Shown in pieces: positions 20,164 through 29,363 of a stretch of DNA of 64,000 bases (within the stretch, counting starts at the first letter, position 1; each line of letters starts with the position of its first letter). The stretch lies in assembly GCF_015277855.1 (NCBI RefSeq), contig NZ_CP063812.1, forward strand, positions 1,054,001 to 1,118,000, read 5' to 3'. The stretch is from Microbacterium cremeum. GTDB taxonomy: Bacteria; Actinomycetota; Actinomycetes; Actinomycetales; Microbacteriaceae. The position numbers were made by a program, and so were the translations under genes. The notes beneath the pieces are model-generated. The model was not told where the DNA came from. It worked only from the letters and a program-made list of their open reading frames with translations, and did not search any database.

Positions 20164-22053
20164 CTACCTGATCTTCGCACGTGGTCCGAACCGCGACGAT
20201 CGCACCGCGAGGAGCGTCGCGCCGGCGGTGAGCAGGCACACGGCGATGGCTGCCGAGGGTCGCAGCGCGTCGAAGCCGGCACCCGTCGCGGCCAGAGCGG
20301 GGCGCGGTAGCGCCGCAGCGGACGACGCTGCCGCGATCGTCGTGGTCTCGTTCTCGATCCCGCACACGCCGATGTGGACGACGGACCCCTCGGCGTCGGC
20401 GGCGCGCTCCTGCCAGTAGTACGTGCCGGGGTCGTCGATCGGAGGAGAGGTCACGACGTAGTCGCCCGGGGCGGTGACGGGCACCGGATCGCTGCGCCAC
20501 ACGAGGTTCTCGTCCACGCAGGTCTCGCCAGGGCTCACGCCCGCGACGGCGCGATACACGGCCGACTCCACGCGCAGCCCGGCGGCGGGGACGGGGTCGC
20601 CCACCCTGATCGTGTCGCTGATGGTTTCGCCGGCGGTTGCGGACGGCTGAGCCACCGTCGTGATCGCGGGCACCATCGTGACCTGGCTGCGCTCGCCGAA
20701 CGACTCGGTCCAGGTGTAGTCCGCGCCCGTGTGGCGGGCGACGGCCTCGGTCTGCTCGATGCCGCGGATGGTCCAGACGGCGGTGTAGAAGCCGGGTTCG
20801 GTCATCTGCCAGGTCGACGTCACCGGGTAGGGGACGGTCGGGCCGAGGGCGGGGTCGGTGGTCAGCTCGAGCGCTCCGACGAGCTCGGCCTCGGCCGGGA
20901 CCGCCCCGCCGGGCGAAGGTTCGGCATCCGTCCGGTGCACGACCGCGGTGGCGGCGACCGGGAGGTACGAGCCGTCCTCGGCGCGCGGCCACGCGCCGGC
21001 AGCGAGATCGAAGGCGACATGATCGACGTACGAGCCCCCGGCGGCGTAGCGGGTGGCCACCTGGGTCGTGATCGTGGGGGCGAACGGCGGCACGCGGGGT
21101 GCGGCATCCGTCCCCGCGACGTCGAACGCGAGCGCGCCGCCGGGGCCTGCGGTGTCTTGCCCGCGGGGTGTCGTGTAGTGGCGTACGGCTGCGGCATACC
21201 CGCCCGAGAAGCGCCCGGACGCGCTCACCGTGTACGGCCGGCCCTCGGCGGGAGGCGAGGCGATGATCGCGTACTCGACTCCGGGCGCCACACGCTCACG
21301 CGTCGCCGTGCCCGTGTCGGCGAACGTGGCGTGCGTGAGGGTGAGCGTTCCCGTCGCTCCCGAAGCGGTCGAATCGACCCGTACGGTGCCTCGCGTGTGG
21401 TCGCCGGCGTCGGTGGTGAAGACGACGGCGCCGCTCGGAGGGCCGCCCTCCCCGGCGCGCTTCGCCTCGTCGTAGAACGACACGGCCAGCTGCTGCACCG
21501 CGGTCACGTGCTCGGGTGCGACACGGGACAGGGTCCAGTGGATCGCACTGTCGAGGGTGTCGCCGGCGTGGCCGAACGCGCGGATGGTGTCGCTCCAGTT
21601 CGCTGTCGCCTTGACCGCCCAGCCGACGGCCGCCGCCTGCACCGGATCGTCGGTCTGCCCGTACTTCGTGACGAGCAGGTTGATGCCGGTGAGCTGCTGG
21701 GGTGTCAGTCCGCGGGCGGTCCCGCTGACGCCGTTGTCGGTGCTCGGCCCGGTCGGCAGCGGCGCGCCCGGCGTGATGCAGTACGTGTGGATCCCGTCCA
21801 CCAGCATCGAGCCGTGCCAGCCGTACGCCGACGTGGGCGCCCACGTGCCGAAGCCGGCGCCGCGCGACGCCGCGTGAGCGGAGGACGGGGCGAGCAGGCC
21901 GACGAGGAGGTTGGCGATGATGACGCCCGCGAGAAGGATCGCGTAGACCGCGGGCGGCAGGCCGCGTCGTCGCCAGTGCACGCCGTGCGTGAGCAGCAGG
22001 ATCAGTGGGCGGACGTCGAAACGGGGGTGTGGTGATCGTGTGGTGTTCGGCAC
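20164..22053 (-). CDS. Predicted sortase-anchored surface protein with thioester-type domain
   Basis: 629 residues. A hydrophobic export segment lies around residues 35-60, ending near the signal-peptidase-like SSAHAA. The next region has YGWHGSMLVDGIHTYCITP and, about 50 residues on, DPVQAAAVGWAV. Cys in YCI and Gln in a QxA(V/I)W-like context match the layout of Cys-Gln thioester adhesin domains of Gram-positive pili. Ig-like repeats follow. The C-terminus is LAATGA, a hydrophobic helix, then a basic tail RSSRFGPRAKIR, i.e. an LAxTG sorting signal as used by sortase E. The GTG start at 22053 is the least certain part. Confidence 0.75.
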   Translation of the reverse strand: MPNTTRSPHPRFDVRPLILLLTHGVHWRRRGLPPAVYAILLAGVIIANLLVGLLAPSSAHAASRGAGFGTWAPTSAYGWHGSMLVDGIHTYCITPGAPLPTGPSTDNGVSGTARGLTPQQLTGINLLVTKYGQTDDPVQAAAVGWAVKATANWSDTIRAFGHAGDTLDSAIHWTLSRVAPEHVTAVQQLAVSFYDEAKRAGEGGPPSGAVVFTTDAGDHTRGTVRVDSTASGATGTLTLTHATFADTGTATRERVAPGVEYAIIASPPAEGRPYTVSASGRFSGGYAAAVRHYTTPRGQDTAGPGGALAFDVAGTDAAPRVPPFAPTITTQVATRYAAGGSYVDHVAFDLAAGAWPRAEDGSYLPVAATAVVHRTDAEPSPGGAVPAEAELVGALELTTDPALGPTVPYPVTSTWQMTEPGFYTAVWTIRGIEQTEAVARHTGADYTWTESFGERSQVTMVPAITTVAQPSATAGETISDTIRVGDPVPAAGLRVESAVYRAVAGVSPGETCVDENLVWRSDPVPVTAPGDYVVTSPPIDDPGTYYWQERAADAEGSVVHIGVCGIENETTTIAAASSAAALPRPALAATGAGFDALRPSAAIAVCLLTAGATLLAVRSSRFGPRAKIR

Positions 22054-22165
22054 TCTCCGAGCGTGACGCGGGCGGCAGCTGCGTGAGCGCCGATGGCGGG
22101 CATCTGTGGATCCCGGGCGGACGTGCGCGGTTGGGGAGGAGCCGATGAGCCCGGCTTCGCGGCGC

Positions 22166-23110
22166 TCAGTTCCTTGCGACGAGCGTCAGCAGGGAGGCCT
22201 CGGGGCGGCACGCGAACCGCACGGGGGCGTAGATCGAGTGGCCGAGGCCGGCACTGACGTTGAGCGGTACTGAGCCGCCGCCGTGCGACCACCTGCTGAG
22301 GCCGCGCGCCTGCTTCAGCGGGATGTCGCAGTTGGCGACGAGCGCGCCGAAGCCCGGCACCCGCACCTGGCCACCGTGCGTGTGGCCGGCGAACAGTGCC
22401 TCGGCCCCGAGGTCGATGAACGCATCGAGCACGCGGCGGTACGGCGCGTGCGTGACACCGATCGTGAGGTCGGCCGGTGCCCCGGCGGCGCGGAGCGCCT
22501 CGAGCCGTCCGGGCAGCACCTCGAGGTCGTCCCACCCGCGGTGGGCGTCGCTGACCCCGAAGGCATCGATGCGCAGGCCTCCGGCATCCAGCGATGCCGC
22601 CGCGTTGTTGAGGTCGAGCCAGCCGAGCTCATCGGTGAGGTAGCCGTCGAGTGCGTCGGTGTCGAGCGGTTCGGAGGTGTGCTTCCCCTTCGACGGACCC
22701 GTGAAGTACTTGAACGGGTTGCGCGGCGACGGCGCGGCGTGGTCGTTCGAACCGTGGACGAAGACGCCCGGGATGCCGCGCAGCGGGTCGAACGCCGCCC
22801 GAAGCCCACGCAGCCCGTCGACGTGACCCATGTTGTCGCCGGTGTTCACCACGAGGTCGGGCTGGAGCTCGGCGAGCGCAGCGATCCAGTTCTGCTTGCG
22901 GTGCTGCCACGGCGCCATGTGCGCGTCGGACAGGTGCAGCACGCGCACCGGCGCCGCGCCGGAGGGCAGCACCGGAACCTCATGGAACCGAACGGTGAAG
23001 AGGTAGCGCTCGACGCCGATGCCCCACACCGCCGCGGCAGCGCCGACCGCCCCCACCACGCCGAGCGCGGTGAGGGCGGGTGCGACGCCTCGAGATACTC
23101 GCGAGGGCAC
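22166..23110 (-). CDS. Membrane-anchored metallophosphoesterase
   Basis: 314 residues. One N-terminal helix (about residues 10-30) precedes a calcineurin-like phosphoesterase domain. Metal motifs are LSDAHM (a D-x-H), NTGDN, HGSNDHA (in place of the usual GNHD) and AGHTHGGQ near the C-terminus. Substrates of this YaeI-like group are often lipid or nucleotide phosphates; here it is unknown. The GTG at 23110 shares one base with the TAG stop of the penicillin-binding protein gene, so the two are translated together. Confidence 0.88.
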   Translation of the reverse strand: MPSRVSRGVAPALTALGVVGAVGAAAAVWGIGVERYLFTVRFHEVPVLPSGAAPVRVLHLSDAHMAPWQHRKQNWIAALAELQPDLVVNTGDNMGHVDGLRGLRAAFDPLRGIPGVFVHGSNDHAAPSPRNPFKYFTGPSKGKHTSEPLDTDALDGYLTDELGWLDLNNAAASLDAGGLRIDAFGVSDAHRGWDDLEVLPGRLEALRAAGAPADLTIGVTHAPYRRVLDAFIDLGAEALFAGHTHGGQVRVPGFGALVANCDIPLKQARGLSRWSHGGGSVPLNVSAGLGHSIYAPVRFACRPEASLLTLVARN

Positions 23111-25941
23111 TAGTCGTCGCTGCTGCCGGGGCCACCGCCGCCGCCACCACCGCGGCAGGCCGCCGACGCGTAGTTCACGGTGATCGACGTGTTGCGGTTG
23201 ACCACAGTGTTGGCCGCGGGGTCGGTACCCGTGGCGCGGGGCTGGGCTGCCGCAGCGTCCTCGGCGCACGTCCCATCCTTGACGTTGCCGAAGCCCGCGC
23301 TGCGCAGTGCGCGCTTGGCGTCGTCGAGCGAGCGCCCCGCCACGTCGGGCACCGCGATGCCCTGGCCGTTGCTCGGGTGGATCGTGACCGTCGTCCCGCC
23401 CGCGACCCTGCCCGCACCTGGGTTCTGCGCTGCGACCAGACCCTCGGGCTGGTTCGAATCGACGGGCTCGCCGACCGCGACCTCGAAGCCGGCGTCAGTG
23501 AGTCTCGCGGTCGCCTCGTCGATGCTGAGGCCGACGACATCCGGCAGATCGGTCAGCACGATCCGCGACAACTCCGAGTCGGGGCCCGGGAAGGCGTCGC
23601 CGCCGTACGCAGCGTTCGCCGCCCGCTGCACATCCTTCGTAATGAGGTAGCGGAGGGACGAGAGCTGATTGCCGTTGTGGTAGCTCTTGTAGAGGTCGCC
23701 GCCGCCCTCGGCATTGCCGACCCACGTCGCCGTGGCGACCTTCGTGCTCGACTCCACGAGCCACGTCTGGATCTCTTCGTGCGTGCCGGTCTTGCCGAGG
23801 AGGGGCGTGCCGTCCCACGGGTTTCCGCCCGTGCCGGTACCCGAGCGCATCACGCCTTCGAGCGCATACGCCGCGGTGGCGGCGACCCTGGGCTCGAGCA
23901 CCTGCGAGCAGGTGCGCTCGGGCTTGGGCAGGTCGTTGCCATCGGAGTCGGTGACCTTCGCGATGGCCTGCGGCTGGCAGTAGATGCCGTTGTTCGCGAC
24001 GGTCGCATAGGCACCCGCCATGGCCAGCGGCGACACCGCATTGCTGCCGATCACCGAGAAGAGGTTGTCCATCGGCACCGGCCGGCCGTCCGTCAGCGTC
24101 ACGCCCATCTTGGTGGCGACGTTCTTGATGTCGCAGAGGTCGAGCTTCTCGGCCATCGCGAAGAAGCCGGTGTTGAGCGACGACGCGGTGAACTGCATCG
24201 GGGTGCCGACACGGCCACGCGCCTTGGCGAAGTTGTTCACGACGACGTTACCCTCGTTGACCCAGTCGCTGGGTTGTCCCGTCTCGCTGTGGCAACTGTT
24301 CTTCAGTCGCTTGAAGACACGCACGGAACCATTGAGGGTCTCGTTGACCGAGTGCCCCTTCTCGAGCCAGTCGATGAGCGTGAACAGCTTGAAGGTCGAT
24401 CCGGCATTGAACCCGCCGGAGTTGCCGAACTGCCTGGTACCGGCCCACACCTCCGCGGAGTAGTTCGGATCGGCGGCGTGAGCGGCATCCTCGCTGAACT
24501 GGGTGTTCTGGGCGATCGCGAGGATGTTGCCGTTCGTGGCGTCCACGCTCACCGCGGTCGAGCCGAATCTGCCCGGGGATGGCTGGGTGGTCCCGATCGG
24601 CATATCGGGCTTCGCGGACGGCGCATACGTCGTCATCGCCGTCTCAGCGGGAATCTGCACGCGCAGATCGAGGGTGGTGTAGACGTTGAGGCCACCGCGT
24701 TGGAGGGAGTCCCTCCGCTCTTCTGCGGTGTCGCCGAACGCGGGGTCGTTCAGCATCACGTACTTCACGTACTGGCAGAAGTACGCCGACCCTCCTGCGG
24801 CCTTGCATCCGGTCTTGGGTGGGCTCAGCGCGGGTGTGATCGGCCAGACGACCGCCTCGACGTACTGCTCGCGCGTGATCTTGCCGTCCTCGAGCATGCG
24901 GCCCAGCACGTACAGCTGGCGCACCTTCGTCGAGGTGTAGCCGTCCGCTGCGGCGAGGTGCTGCTCGGGAGTGATCTCGCCGTCGGCCAGCAGCTTGTCG
25001 AGCGATCCGATGTTGGCGCCCTCGTCGATGACGCCGTCGGGTGCCTTGTTGAACGCCGTCCCGTCGGCCGCGAAGATCGAGCCCTCGGGTCTGTCGATGC
25101 GGTAGTTGTTGGGGTTCTGCACCATGCCGGCGAGCGTCGCGGCTTGCGCGAGCGTGAGGTTCGCCGCGGTGGTGCTGAAGTAGTAGCGTGCGGCGGCCTC
25201 GATGCCGTACGTGATTCCGCCGAAGTTCGCGATGTTGAGGTAGCCGAGCAGGATGTCGTTCTTGGAGTACTTCTGCTCGAGCGCGATCGCGTAGCGCATC
25301 TCCTGCAGCTTGCGCGTGTAGCCCTCGGTGCCCTCGGCGGTCGTCGCGTCGGTCCAGCAGTTGCGCAGGACCTGATCGCGCGTGAGCTTGACCTTGGGCT
25401 GCCCGTTCTCGTCCATGACCGGCTCGCCGGCCTCGTCGACTTCGTACTCGGTCTCGGCGTTCTGCTCGCACTTCTGGATGAGCACGTTCTTGACGTACTG
25501 CTGGCTGATCGTCGAGCCGCCCTGGGTCTCGCCGCCGCCCTGCGCGTTGGAGAGGATGGCACGCGTCGTGCCGATCAGGTCGACGCCGCCGTGCTGGAAG
25601 TAGCGCGGGTCTTCGCTCGACAGCAGCGCGTCGTACATGACCTGCGAGACCTGGTCGAAGGCGACCGGCGTGCGGTCCTGCTCGAGGAACTTCGTGAGAA
25701 GCGACCACTCGCCGGTGTCGTGGTTCATGTAGTAGAAGTTGCTCGGCAGCATGAGCTTGTCGATCTCGAGGACGCTCGGGAGATTGTCGAACATCGTGAT
25801 CGCGCGCTCTGCCGCGGTGCTCGTGAGGGCGACCGCCGGGGTCACGGTCGCCGCGATGAGGACACCGGCTGCGGCACTGAGGCCGACGAGCCCGGCGATC
25901 CCGCCGAGCACGCCGCTGGCCGTGCGTTTGGTATCAGGCAT
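23110..25941 (-). CDS. Bifunctional penicillin-binding protein with two PASTA domains
   Basis: 943 residues, a class A PBP that polymerises and cross-links peptidoglycan at the membrane. After an N-terminal membrane segment the GT51 domain has EDPRYFQHGGVD and GGSTISQQYVKN. The transpeptidase has Ser515 in NAGSTFK, SLN in SSLNTGFF, and Lys717 in GKTG. Two PASTA domains follow, opening LPDVVGLSIDEA and VPDVAGRSLDDA, and a Gly-rich tail ends the protein. It resembles PonA-type enzymes of actinobacteria. PASTA domains usually sense muropeptides or lipid II. Confidence 0.94.
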   Translation of the reverse strand: MPDTKRTASGVLGGIAGLVGLSAAAGVLIAATVTPAVALTSTAAERAITMFDNLPSVLEIDKLMLPSNFYYMNHDTGEWSLLTKFLEQDRTPVAFDQVSQVMYDALLSSEDPRYFQHGGVDLIGTTRAILSNAQGGGETQGGSTISQQYVKNVLIQKCEQNAETEYEVDEAGEPVMDENGQPKVKLTRDQVLRNCWTDATTAEGTEGYTRKLQEMRYAIALEQKYSKNDILLGYLNIANFGGITYGIEAAARYYFSTTAANLTLAQAATLAGMVQNPNNYRIDRPEGSIFAADGTAFNKAPDGVIDEGANIGSLDKLLADGEITPEQHLAAADGYTSTKVRQLYVLGRMLEDGKITREQYVEAVVWPITPALSPPKTGCKAAGGSAYFCQYVKYVMLNDPAFGDTAEERRDSLQRGGLNVYTTLDLRVQIPAETAMTTYAPSAKPDMPIGTTQPSPGRFGSTAVSVDATNGNILAIAQNTQFSEDAAHAADPNYSAEVWAGTRQFGNSGGFNAGSTFKLFTLIDWLEKGHSVNETLNGSVRVFKRLKNSCHSETGQPSDWVNEGNVVVNNFAKARGRVGTPMQFTASSLNTGFFAMAEKLDLCDIKNVATKMGVTLTDGRPVPMDNLFSVIGSNAVSPLAMAGAYATVANNGIYCQPQAIAKVTDSDGNDLPKPERTCSQVLEPRVAATAAYALEGVMRSGTGTGGNPWDGTPLLGKTGTHEEIQTWLVESSTKVATATWVGNAEGGGDLYKSYHNGNQLSSLRYLITKDVQRAANAAYGGDAFPGPDSELSRIVLTDLPDVVGLSIDEATARLTDAGFEVAVGEPVDSNQPEGLVAAQNPGAGRVAGGTTVTIHPSNGQGIAVPDVAGRSLDDAKRALRSAGFGNVKDGTCAEDAAAAQPRATGTDPAANTVVNRNTSITVNYASAACRGGGGGGGPGSSDD

Positions 25942-26051
25942 AGGGTTGATCGTAGGGGAGATACCTGGGCGATTCCCTCACAGGCGTGCGCCCGCGAAGG
26001 GCTTTCCCAGCTTTCATCAGCCGCATTCATCCGCCTATTAGAGGAGTCGCG

Positions 26052-26267
26052 ATGACGACGTGGGAGTACCTCACCACGCCCCTTCTGATCCACAACACCG
26101 CCGCGATCCTCAACAACTGGGGCAAGCAGGGGTGGGAGCTCGTCCAGGTCGTCCCCGGCCCCGAAGGCGGTCTCGTCGCCTACCTCAAGCGTCCGTCGGG
26201 CGGCGGTCAGGCCAACGCCGGGCTGGATGCCGCGGCCGAGGCCGCGAAGCAGTTCGGGGAGGCGTGA
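26052..26267 (+). CDS. DUF4177-type small protein
   Basis: 71 residues beginning MTTWEYLTTPLLIHNT, with WGKQGWELVQVVPGPEG, the motif of DUF4177 proteins. The function is unknown. GAGGAG lies 6 nt before the ATG at 26052. It is followed after 5 bp by a RidA gene, a pairing I regard as an operon. It is transcribed divergently from the penicillin-binding protein gene. Confidence 0.8.
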   Translation: MTTWEYLTTPLLIHNTAAILNNWGKQGWELVQVVPGPEGGLVAYLKRPSGGGQANAGLDAAAEAAKQFGEA

Positions 26268-26272
26268 GCCCC

Positions 26273-26740
26273 ATGAGCGTGAGTGCGCGTCTCGCCGAGC
26301 TCGGCATCCGTCTTCCCGACGTCGTCCCGCCGGTCGCGGCCTACGTGCCCGCGAGGGCGCACGGCGACCTCGTCTACACCGCGGGGCAGTTGCCCATGGT
26401 GTCGGGCGCCCTCCCCGCGACCGGCAAGGTCGGCGATGGTGAGGGTCTCGTCCCCGCCGAGGACGCGAAGGGCTACGCGCGGCAGAGCGCGCTCAACGCG
26501 ATCGCCGCGGCCGCCGCCGCGGTGGGCGGGGTGGACCGCCTCACGGGAGTCCTCAAGGTCACCGGGTTCGTGGCATCCGTTCCCGACTTCACCGGGCAGC
26601 CGGGCGTGATCAACGGGGCGAGCGAGGTGCTCGGCGAGATCTTCGGCGACGGCGGACGCCACGCGCGCTCAGCCGTCGGCGTCCCCGTGCTTCCGCTCGA
26701 CGCCCCCGTCGAGGTCGAGGTCGTCTTCACGTACGCCTGA
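26273..26740 (+). CDS. RidA family (YjgF/YER057c/UK114) protein
   Basis: 155 residues. RidA proteins hydrolyse reactive enamines and imines from PLP enzymes in the cytoplasm. This one belongs to the longer YjgF-like clade with YTAGQLPMVSGALPATGKVG, a middle insert, and the C-terminal HARSAVGVPVLPLDAPVEVE. That clade lacks the canonical catalytic arginine position of RidA1 and may have another role. The ATG at 26273 follows the DUF4177 gene closely. Confidence 0.88.
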   Translation: MSVSARLAELGIRLPDVVPPVAAYVPARAHGDLVYTAGQLPMVSGALPATGKVGDGEGLVPAEDAKGYARQSALNAIAAAAAAVGGVDRLTGVLKVTGFVASVPDFTGQPGVINGASEVLGEIFGDGGRHARSAVGVPVLPLDAPVEVEVVFTYA

Positions 26741-26741
26741 C

Positions 26742-26883
26742 CCGTTTCGTCTCGCTTCGCTCGCTCAACGACCGGGAGATTGCAGTGCCCCCGGTCGTTG
26801 AGCGGGGGATCTCGCTTCGATCGACGACCGGGGTGCAGGACACCGGTCGTTGAGCGAGGGAGCGCCAGCGACCGAGACGAAAC
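26742..26883. repeat. Cluster of dispersed CGTTTCGTCTCG-family repeats
   Basis: One copy in forward orientation (CGTTTCGTCTCGCTTCGCTC, then GCTCAACGACCG) is followed by two in reverse orientation (CGGTCGTTGAGCGGGGGATC and CGGTCGTTGAGCGAGGGAGC, the latter ending GAGACGAAACG). It lies between the convergent ridA-like and acs genes. Confidence 0.85.
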
Positions 26884-26914
26884 GCCCTGAGCCTCCGTCG
26901 AGGCTCAGAGCGTT
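26881..26914 (-). terminator. Hairpin terminator of acs
   Basis: AACGCCCTGAGCCTC pairs with GAGGCTCAGAGCGTT across a 4-nt loop with one mismatch. On the minus strand GGCGTTTCGTC follows, a short T-run. It lies 23 bp behind the acs stop. Confidence 0.7.
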
Positions 26915-26937
26915 CGTCGTGCGCGACTCTGCCGCCG

Positions 26938-28923
26938 CTACTTGACCTGGGCCGAGATGACCGACATCACCGCCGTGTCGGCGAGGGTCGTGGTGTCGCC
27001 CACCTCGCGGCCCTCGGCGACGTCGCGCAGCAGGCGGCGCATGATCTTGCCGGAACGGGTCTTGGGCAGCTCGCCCACGATGTAGATGTCGCGGGGACGG
27101 GCGATCGGGCCGATCTGCTCGCCGACCCACTGGCGCAGCATCGGTCCGAACCCGTCGACGGGATTCTCGTCGAGGTGCGACTGCTTGATGATGACGAACG
27201 CGACGACGGCCTGGCCGGTCGTCTCGTCGGATGCCCCGACCACGGCCGCCTCGGCGACGGCCTCGTTGCCGACCAGGGCCGACTCGATCTCGGTCGTCGA
27301 CAGCCGGTGGCCCGACACGTTCATGACGTCGTCGACGCGGCCGAGCAGCCACACGTCTCCGTCGTCGTCGAGCCGCGCGCCGTCGCCGGCGAAGTAGTAG
27401 CCCTGGGCGCGGAACTTCTCCCAGTACGTCTCGACGAAGCGCTCCGGGTCTCCCCAGATGCCGCGCAGCATCGACGGCCACGGCTCGGTGACCACGAGCA
27501 GCCCGCCGTTGCCGTTGCCGACGTGCGTGCCGTCCTCGTCGACGACGTCGATCGAGATGCCGGGCAGGGGCACCTGGGCCGAACCCGGCTTGGTCTCGGT
27601 GACGCCGGGGAGCGCCGAGATCATGATCGCCCCGGTCTCGGTCTGCCACCACGTGTCGACGATCGGCGCGGTCTTGCCGCCGATGATCTTGCGGTACCAC
27701 ATCCACGCCTCGGGGTTGATCGGCTCGCCCACCGAGCCCAGCAGGCGCAGCGACGACAGGTCGAACTGCTTCGGGATGGCGCGGCCGAGCTTCATGAACG
27801 AGCGGATCGCGGTCGGGGCCGTGTAGAGCACGGTCACCCCGTACTTCTGCACGATCTCCCACCACCGGCCGGGGTGCGGGGCATCCGGCGTGCCCTCGTA
27901 GAGCACCTGCGTCGCGCCGTTCGCGAGCGGCCCGTAGGTGACGTACGAGTGACCGGTGATCCAGCCGATGTCGGCCGTGCACCAGTACACGTCGGACTCG
28001 GGGTGGATGTCGTGGACGACCTTGTTGGTGAAGGTGGCCTGGGTCAGGTAGCCGCCGGAGGTGTGCAGGATGCCCTTGGGCTTTCCGGTCGTGCCCGACG
28101 TGTAGAGGATGAACAGCGGGTTCTCGGCGGGGAACGCCTTCGCCTCGTGCCCGGGCGCGGCCTGCGGCACGACGTCGTGCCACCACACGTCGCGGCCCTC
28201 GGTCCATTCGACGTCGTTCCCACCGCGCTTGACCACGAGCACGTGCTCGACGGTCTCCTGCGGACCGGAGCCGTTGCGGTCCGCGAGCGCCAGGTCGACG
28301 GCGGGCTTGAGGGGCGAGACCTTGCCCTTGCGGTAGCCGCCGTCGGCGGTGATGACGAGCTTCGCGCCCGCGTCGTCGATCCGCGCGCGCAGGCTGTCGG
28401 CCGAGAAGCCGCCGAACACGACCGAGTGGATCGCGCCGATGCGCACCACCGCGAGCATCGCCGCGACCGCCTCGGGGATCATGGGCAGGTAGATCGCGAC
28501 GCGATCGCCCTCACCGATGCCGAGGCCTTCGAGGACGTTGGCGAGACGCTTCACCTCGTCGGTGAGCTCGGCGTAGGTCACGCGACGCTCGTCGCCGGGC
28601 TCGCCTTCCCACAGCAGCGCGACGCGATCGCCGTGGCCGGCCTCGACGTGACGGTCGAGACAGTTGTACGCGACGTTGAGCTCACCGTCGGCGAACCACT
28701 GCGCGAACGGCGGGTTCGACCAGTCGAGCACCTGCGTGAACGGCTTGTGCCAGTGCAGCGTGCGGGCCTGATCGGCCCAGAAGCCCTCGCGATCGGTCTT
28801 GGCCCGCTCGTAGAGCTCTGCCGTGCCGACGGCGGTGCGCGCGAATTCCGGCGACGGCGCGAAACGCCGGGTCTCCTCGAGGAGGTGGTCGATCTGGCTG
28901 CTGGCTGCCTGATTGCTGCTCAT
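26938..28923 (-). CDS. acs: Acetyl-CoA synthetase
   Basis: 661 residues, the standard length. It activates acetate with ATP and CoA via acetyl-AMP. The adenylate-forming motif YTSGTTGKPKG spans residues 274-284. The C-terminal catalytic lysine, normally controlled by acetylation, is Lys626 in PKTRSGKIMRRLL. The ATG at 28923 has AAAGGAG about 8 nt upstream and begins the conserved N-terminal region. A longer frame upstream has no family similarity. Together with ackA it gives high-affinity and low-affinity acetate use. Confidence 0.96.
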   Translation of the reverse strand: MSSNQAASSQIDHLLEETRRFAPSPEFARTAVGTAELYERAKTDREGFWADQARTLHWHKPFTQVLDWSNPPFAQWFADGELNVAYNCLDRHVEAGHGDRVALLWEGEPGDERRVTYAELTDEVKRLANVLEGLGIGEGDRVAIYLPMIPEAVAAMLAVVRIGAIHSVVFGGFSADSLRARIDDAGAKLVITADGGYRKGKVSPLKPAVDLALADRNGSGPQETVEHVLVVKRGGNDVEWTEGRDVWWHDVVPQAAPGHEAKAFPAENPLFILYTSGTTGKPKGILHTSGGYLTQATFTNKVVHDIHPESDVYWCTADIGWITGHSYVTYGPLANGATQVLYEGTPDAPHPGRWWEIVQKYGVTVLYTAPTAIRSFMKLGRAIPKQFDLSSLRLLGSVGEPINPEAWMWYRKIIGGKTAPIVDTWWQTETGAIMISALPGVTETKPGSAQVPLPGISIDVVDEDGTHVGNGNGGLLVVTEPWPSMLRGIWGDPERFVETYWEKFRAQGYYFAGDGARLDDDGDVWLLGRVDDVMNVSGHRLSTTEIESALVGNEAVAEAAVVGASDETTGQAVVAFVIIKQSHLDENPVDGFGPMLRQWVGEQIGPIARPRDIYIVGELPKTRSGKIMRRLLRDVAEGREVGDTTTLADTAVMSVISAQVK

Positions 28924-29094
28924 GGGAGCGCGCTCCTTTGCGGGCTGGAGGGAGGACGTGACGGATGCCGGGGGTCCGGCGAGTCTGCTCGGAAATGTAC
29001 CGACGGGTCGTGCGGCTGGACTACCCCCGATAGTAGGTGGGTGCGAGTTCTTCGACCCGAGTGATATATCGGTGAGAATCCTCTCCTTTTCGTT

Positions 29095-29122
29095 TTGTAC
29101 GGATCCCTTCCTCGCATAAGCT
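29095..29122 (+). promoter_or_regulatory. Promoter of the 6C RNA
   Basis: TTGTAC (29095-29100), a 16-bp spacer and TAAGCT (29117-29122) form a sigma-A-like promoter. It points at the two C-loop hairpins and predicts a start near 29128. Confidence 0.65.
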
Positions 29123-29240
29123 GTCCCCCGGCCGAACTTCGATTCTGGCATTGCGGCACCCGACGTCACCCCCCGAATTCGGGTACCGCGCGTGGCGGCA
29201 TCCCATTCCCCCCATGGGATGCCGCCCTTAACTTTTTCTG
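29123..29240 (+). ncRNA. 6C small RNA
   Basis: Two stem-loops carry six cytosines in their loops, the defining feature of the actinobacterial 6C RNA family. Stem 1 pairs GCGGCACCCGA (29153-29163) with TCGGGTACCGC (29179-29189), with one mismatch; its 15-nt loop contains CCCCCC at 29169-29174. Stem 2 is a perfect 13-bp helix (29194-29206 with 29214-29226) closing the loop TCCCCCC. It is followed by a T-run at 29233-29237 that would terminate transcription. Known 6C RNAs in mycobacteria and Streptomyces lie by the Tad/Ssd locus, and here the Tad genes start 124 bp downstream. No open frame explains the element. Confidence 0.85.
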
Positions 29241-29351
29241 GGAGCGATCCCGTGGGCGCGGACGCACCGCCTCCCCTCCTCCCCAGACGGGCTCGGCGCG
29301 GTGTTGTCCACCGATCGTCGAGTGACGCGATCATCGTGGCGCGGACGCTCC

Positions 29352-29363
29352 TAGCGTCGGAGC
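29352..29363 (+). promoter_or_regulatory. -10 box and leaderless start of tadA
   Basis: TAGCGT at 29352-29357 ends 6 nt before ATG 29364. Confidence 0.55.

Larger units (their letters stand above)
28924..29363. other. 440-bp intergenic region between acs and the Tad locus
   Basis: This is the most AT-rich stretch of the window. It contains the acs upstream region (a possible minus-strand -10 TACATT at 28998-28993), a 6C RNA on the plus strand with its own promoter and terminator, and the tadA leaderless -10. No protein gene is apparent. Confidence 0.7.

Noticed and set aside
28924..29334. Upstream extension of acs
   Set aside because: It would translate through the 6C RNA region; the SD and conserved start are at 28923.
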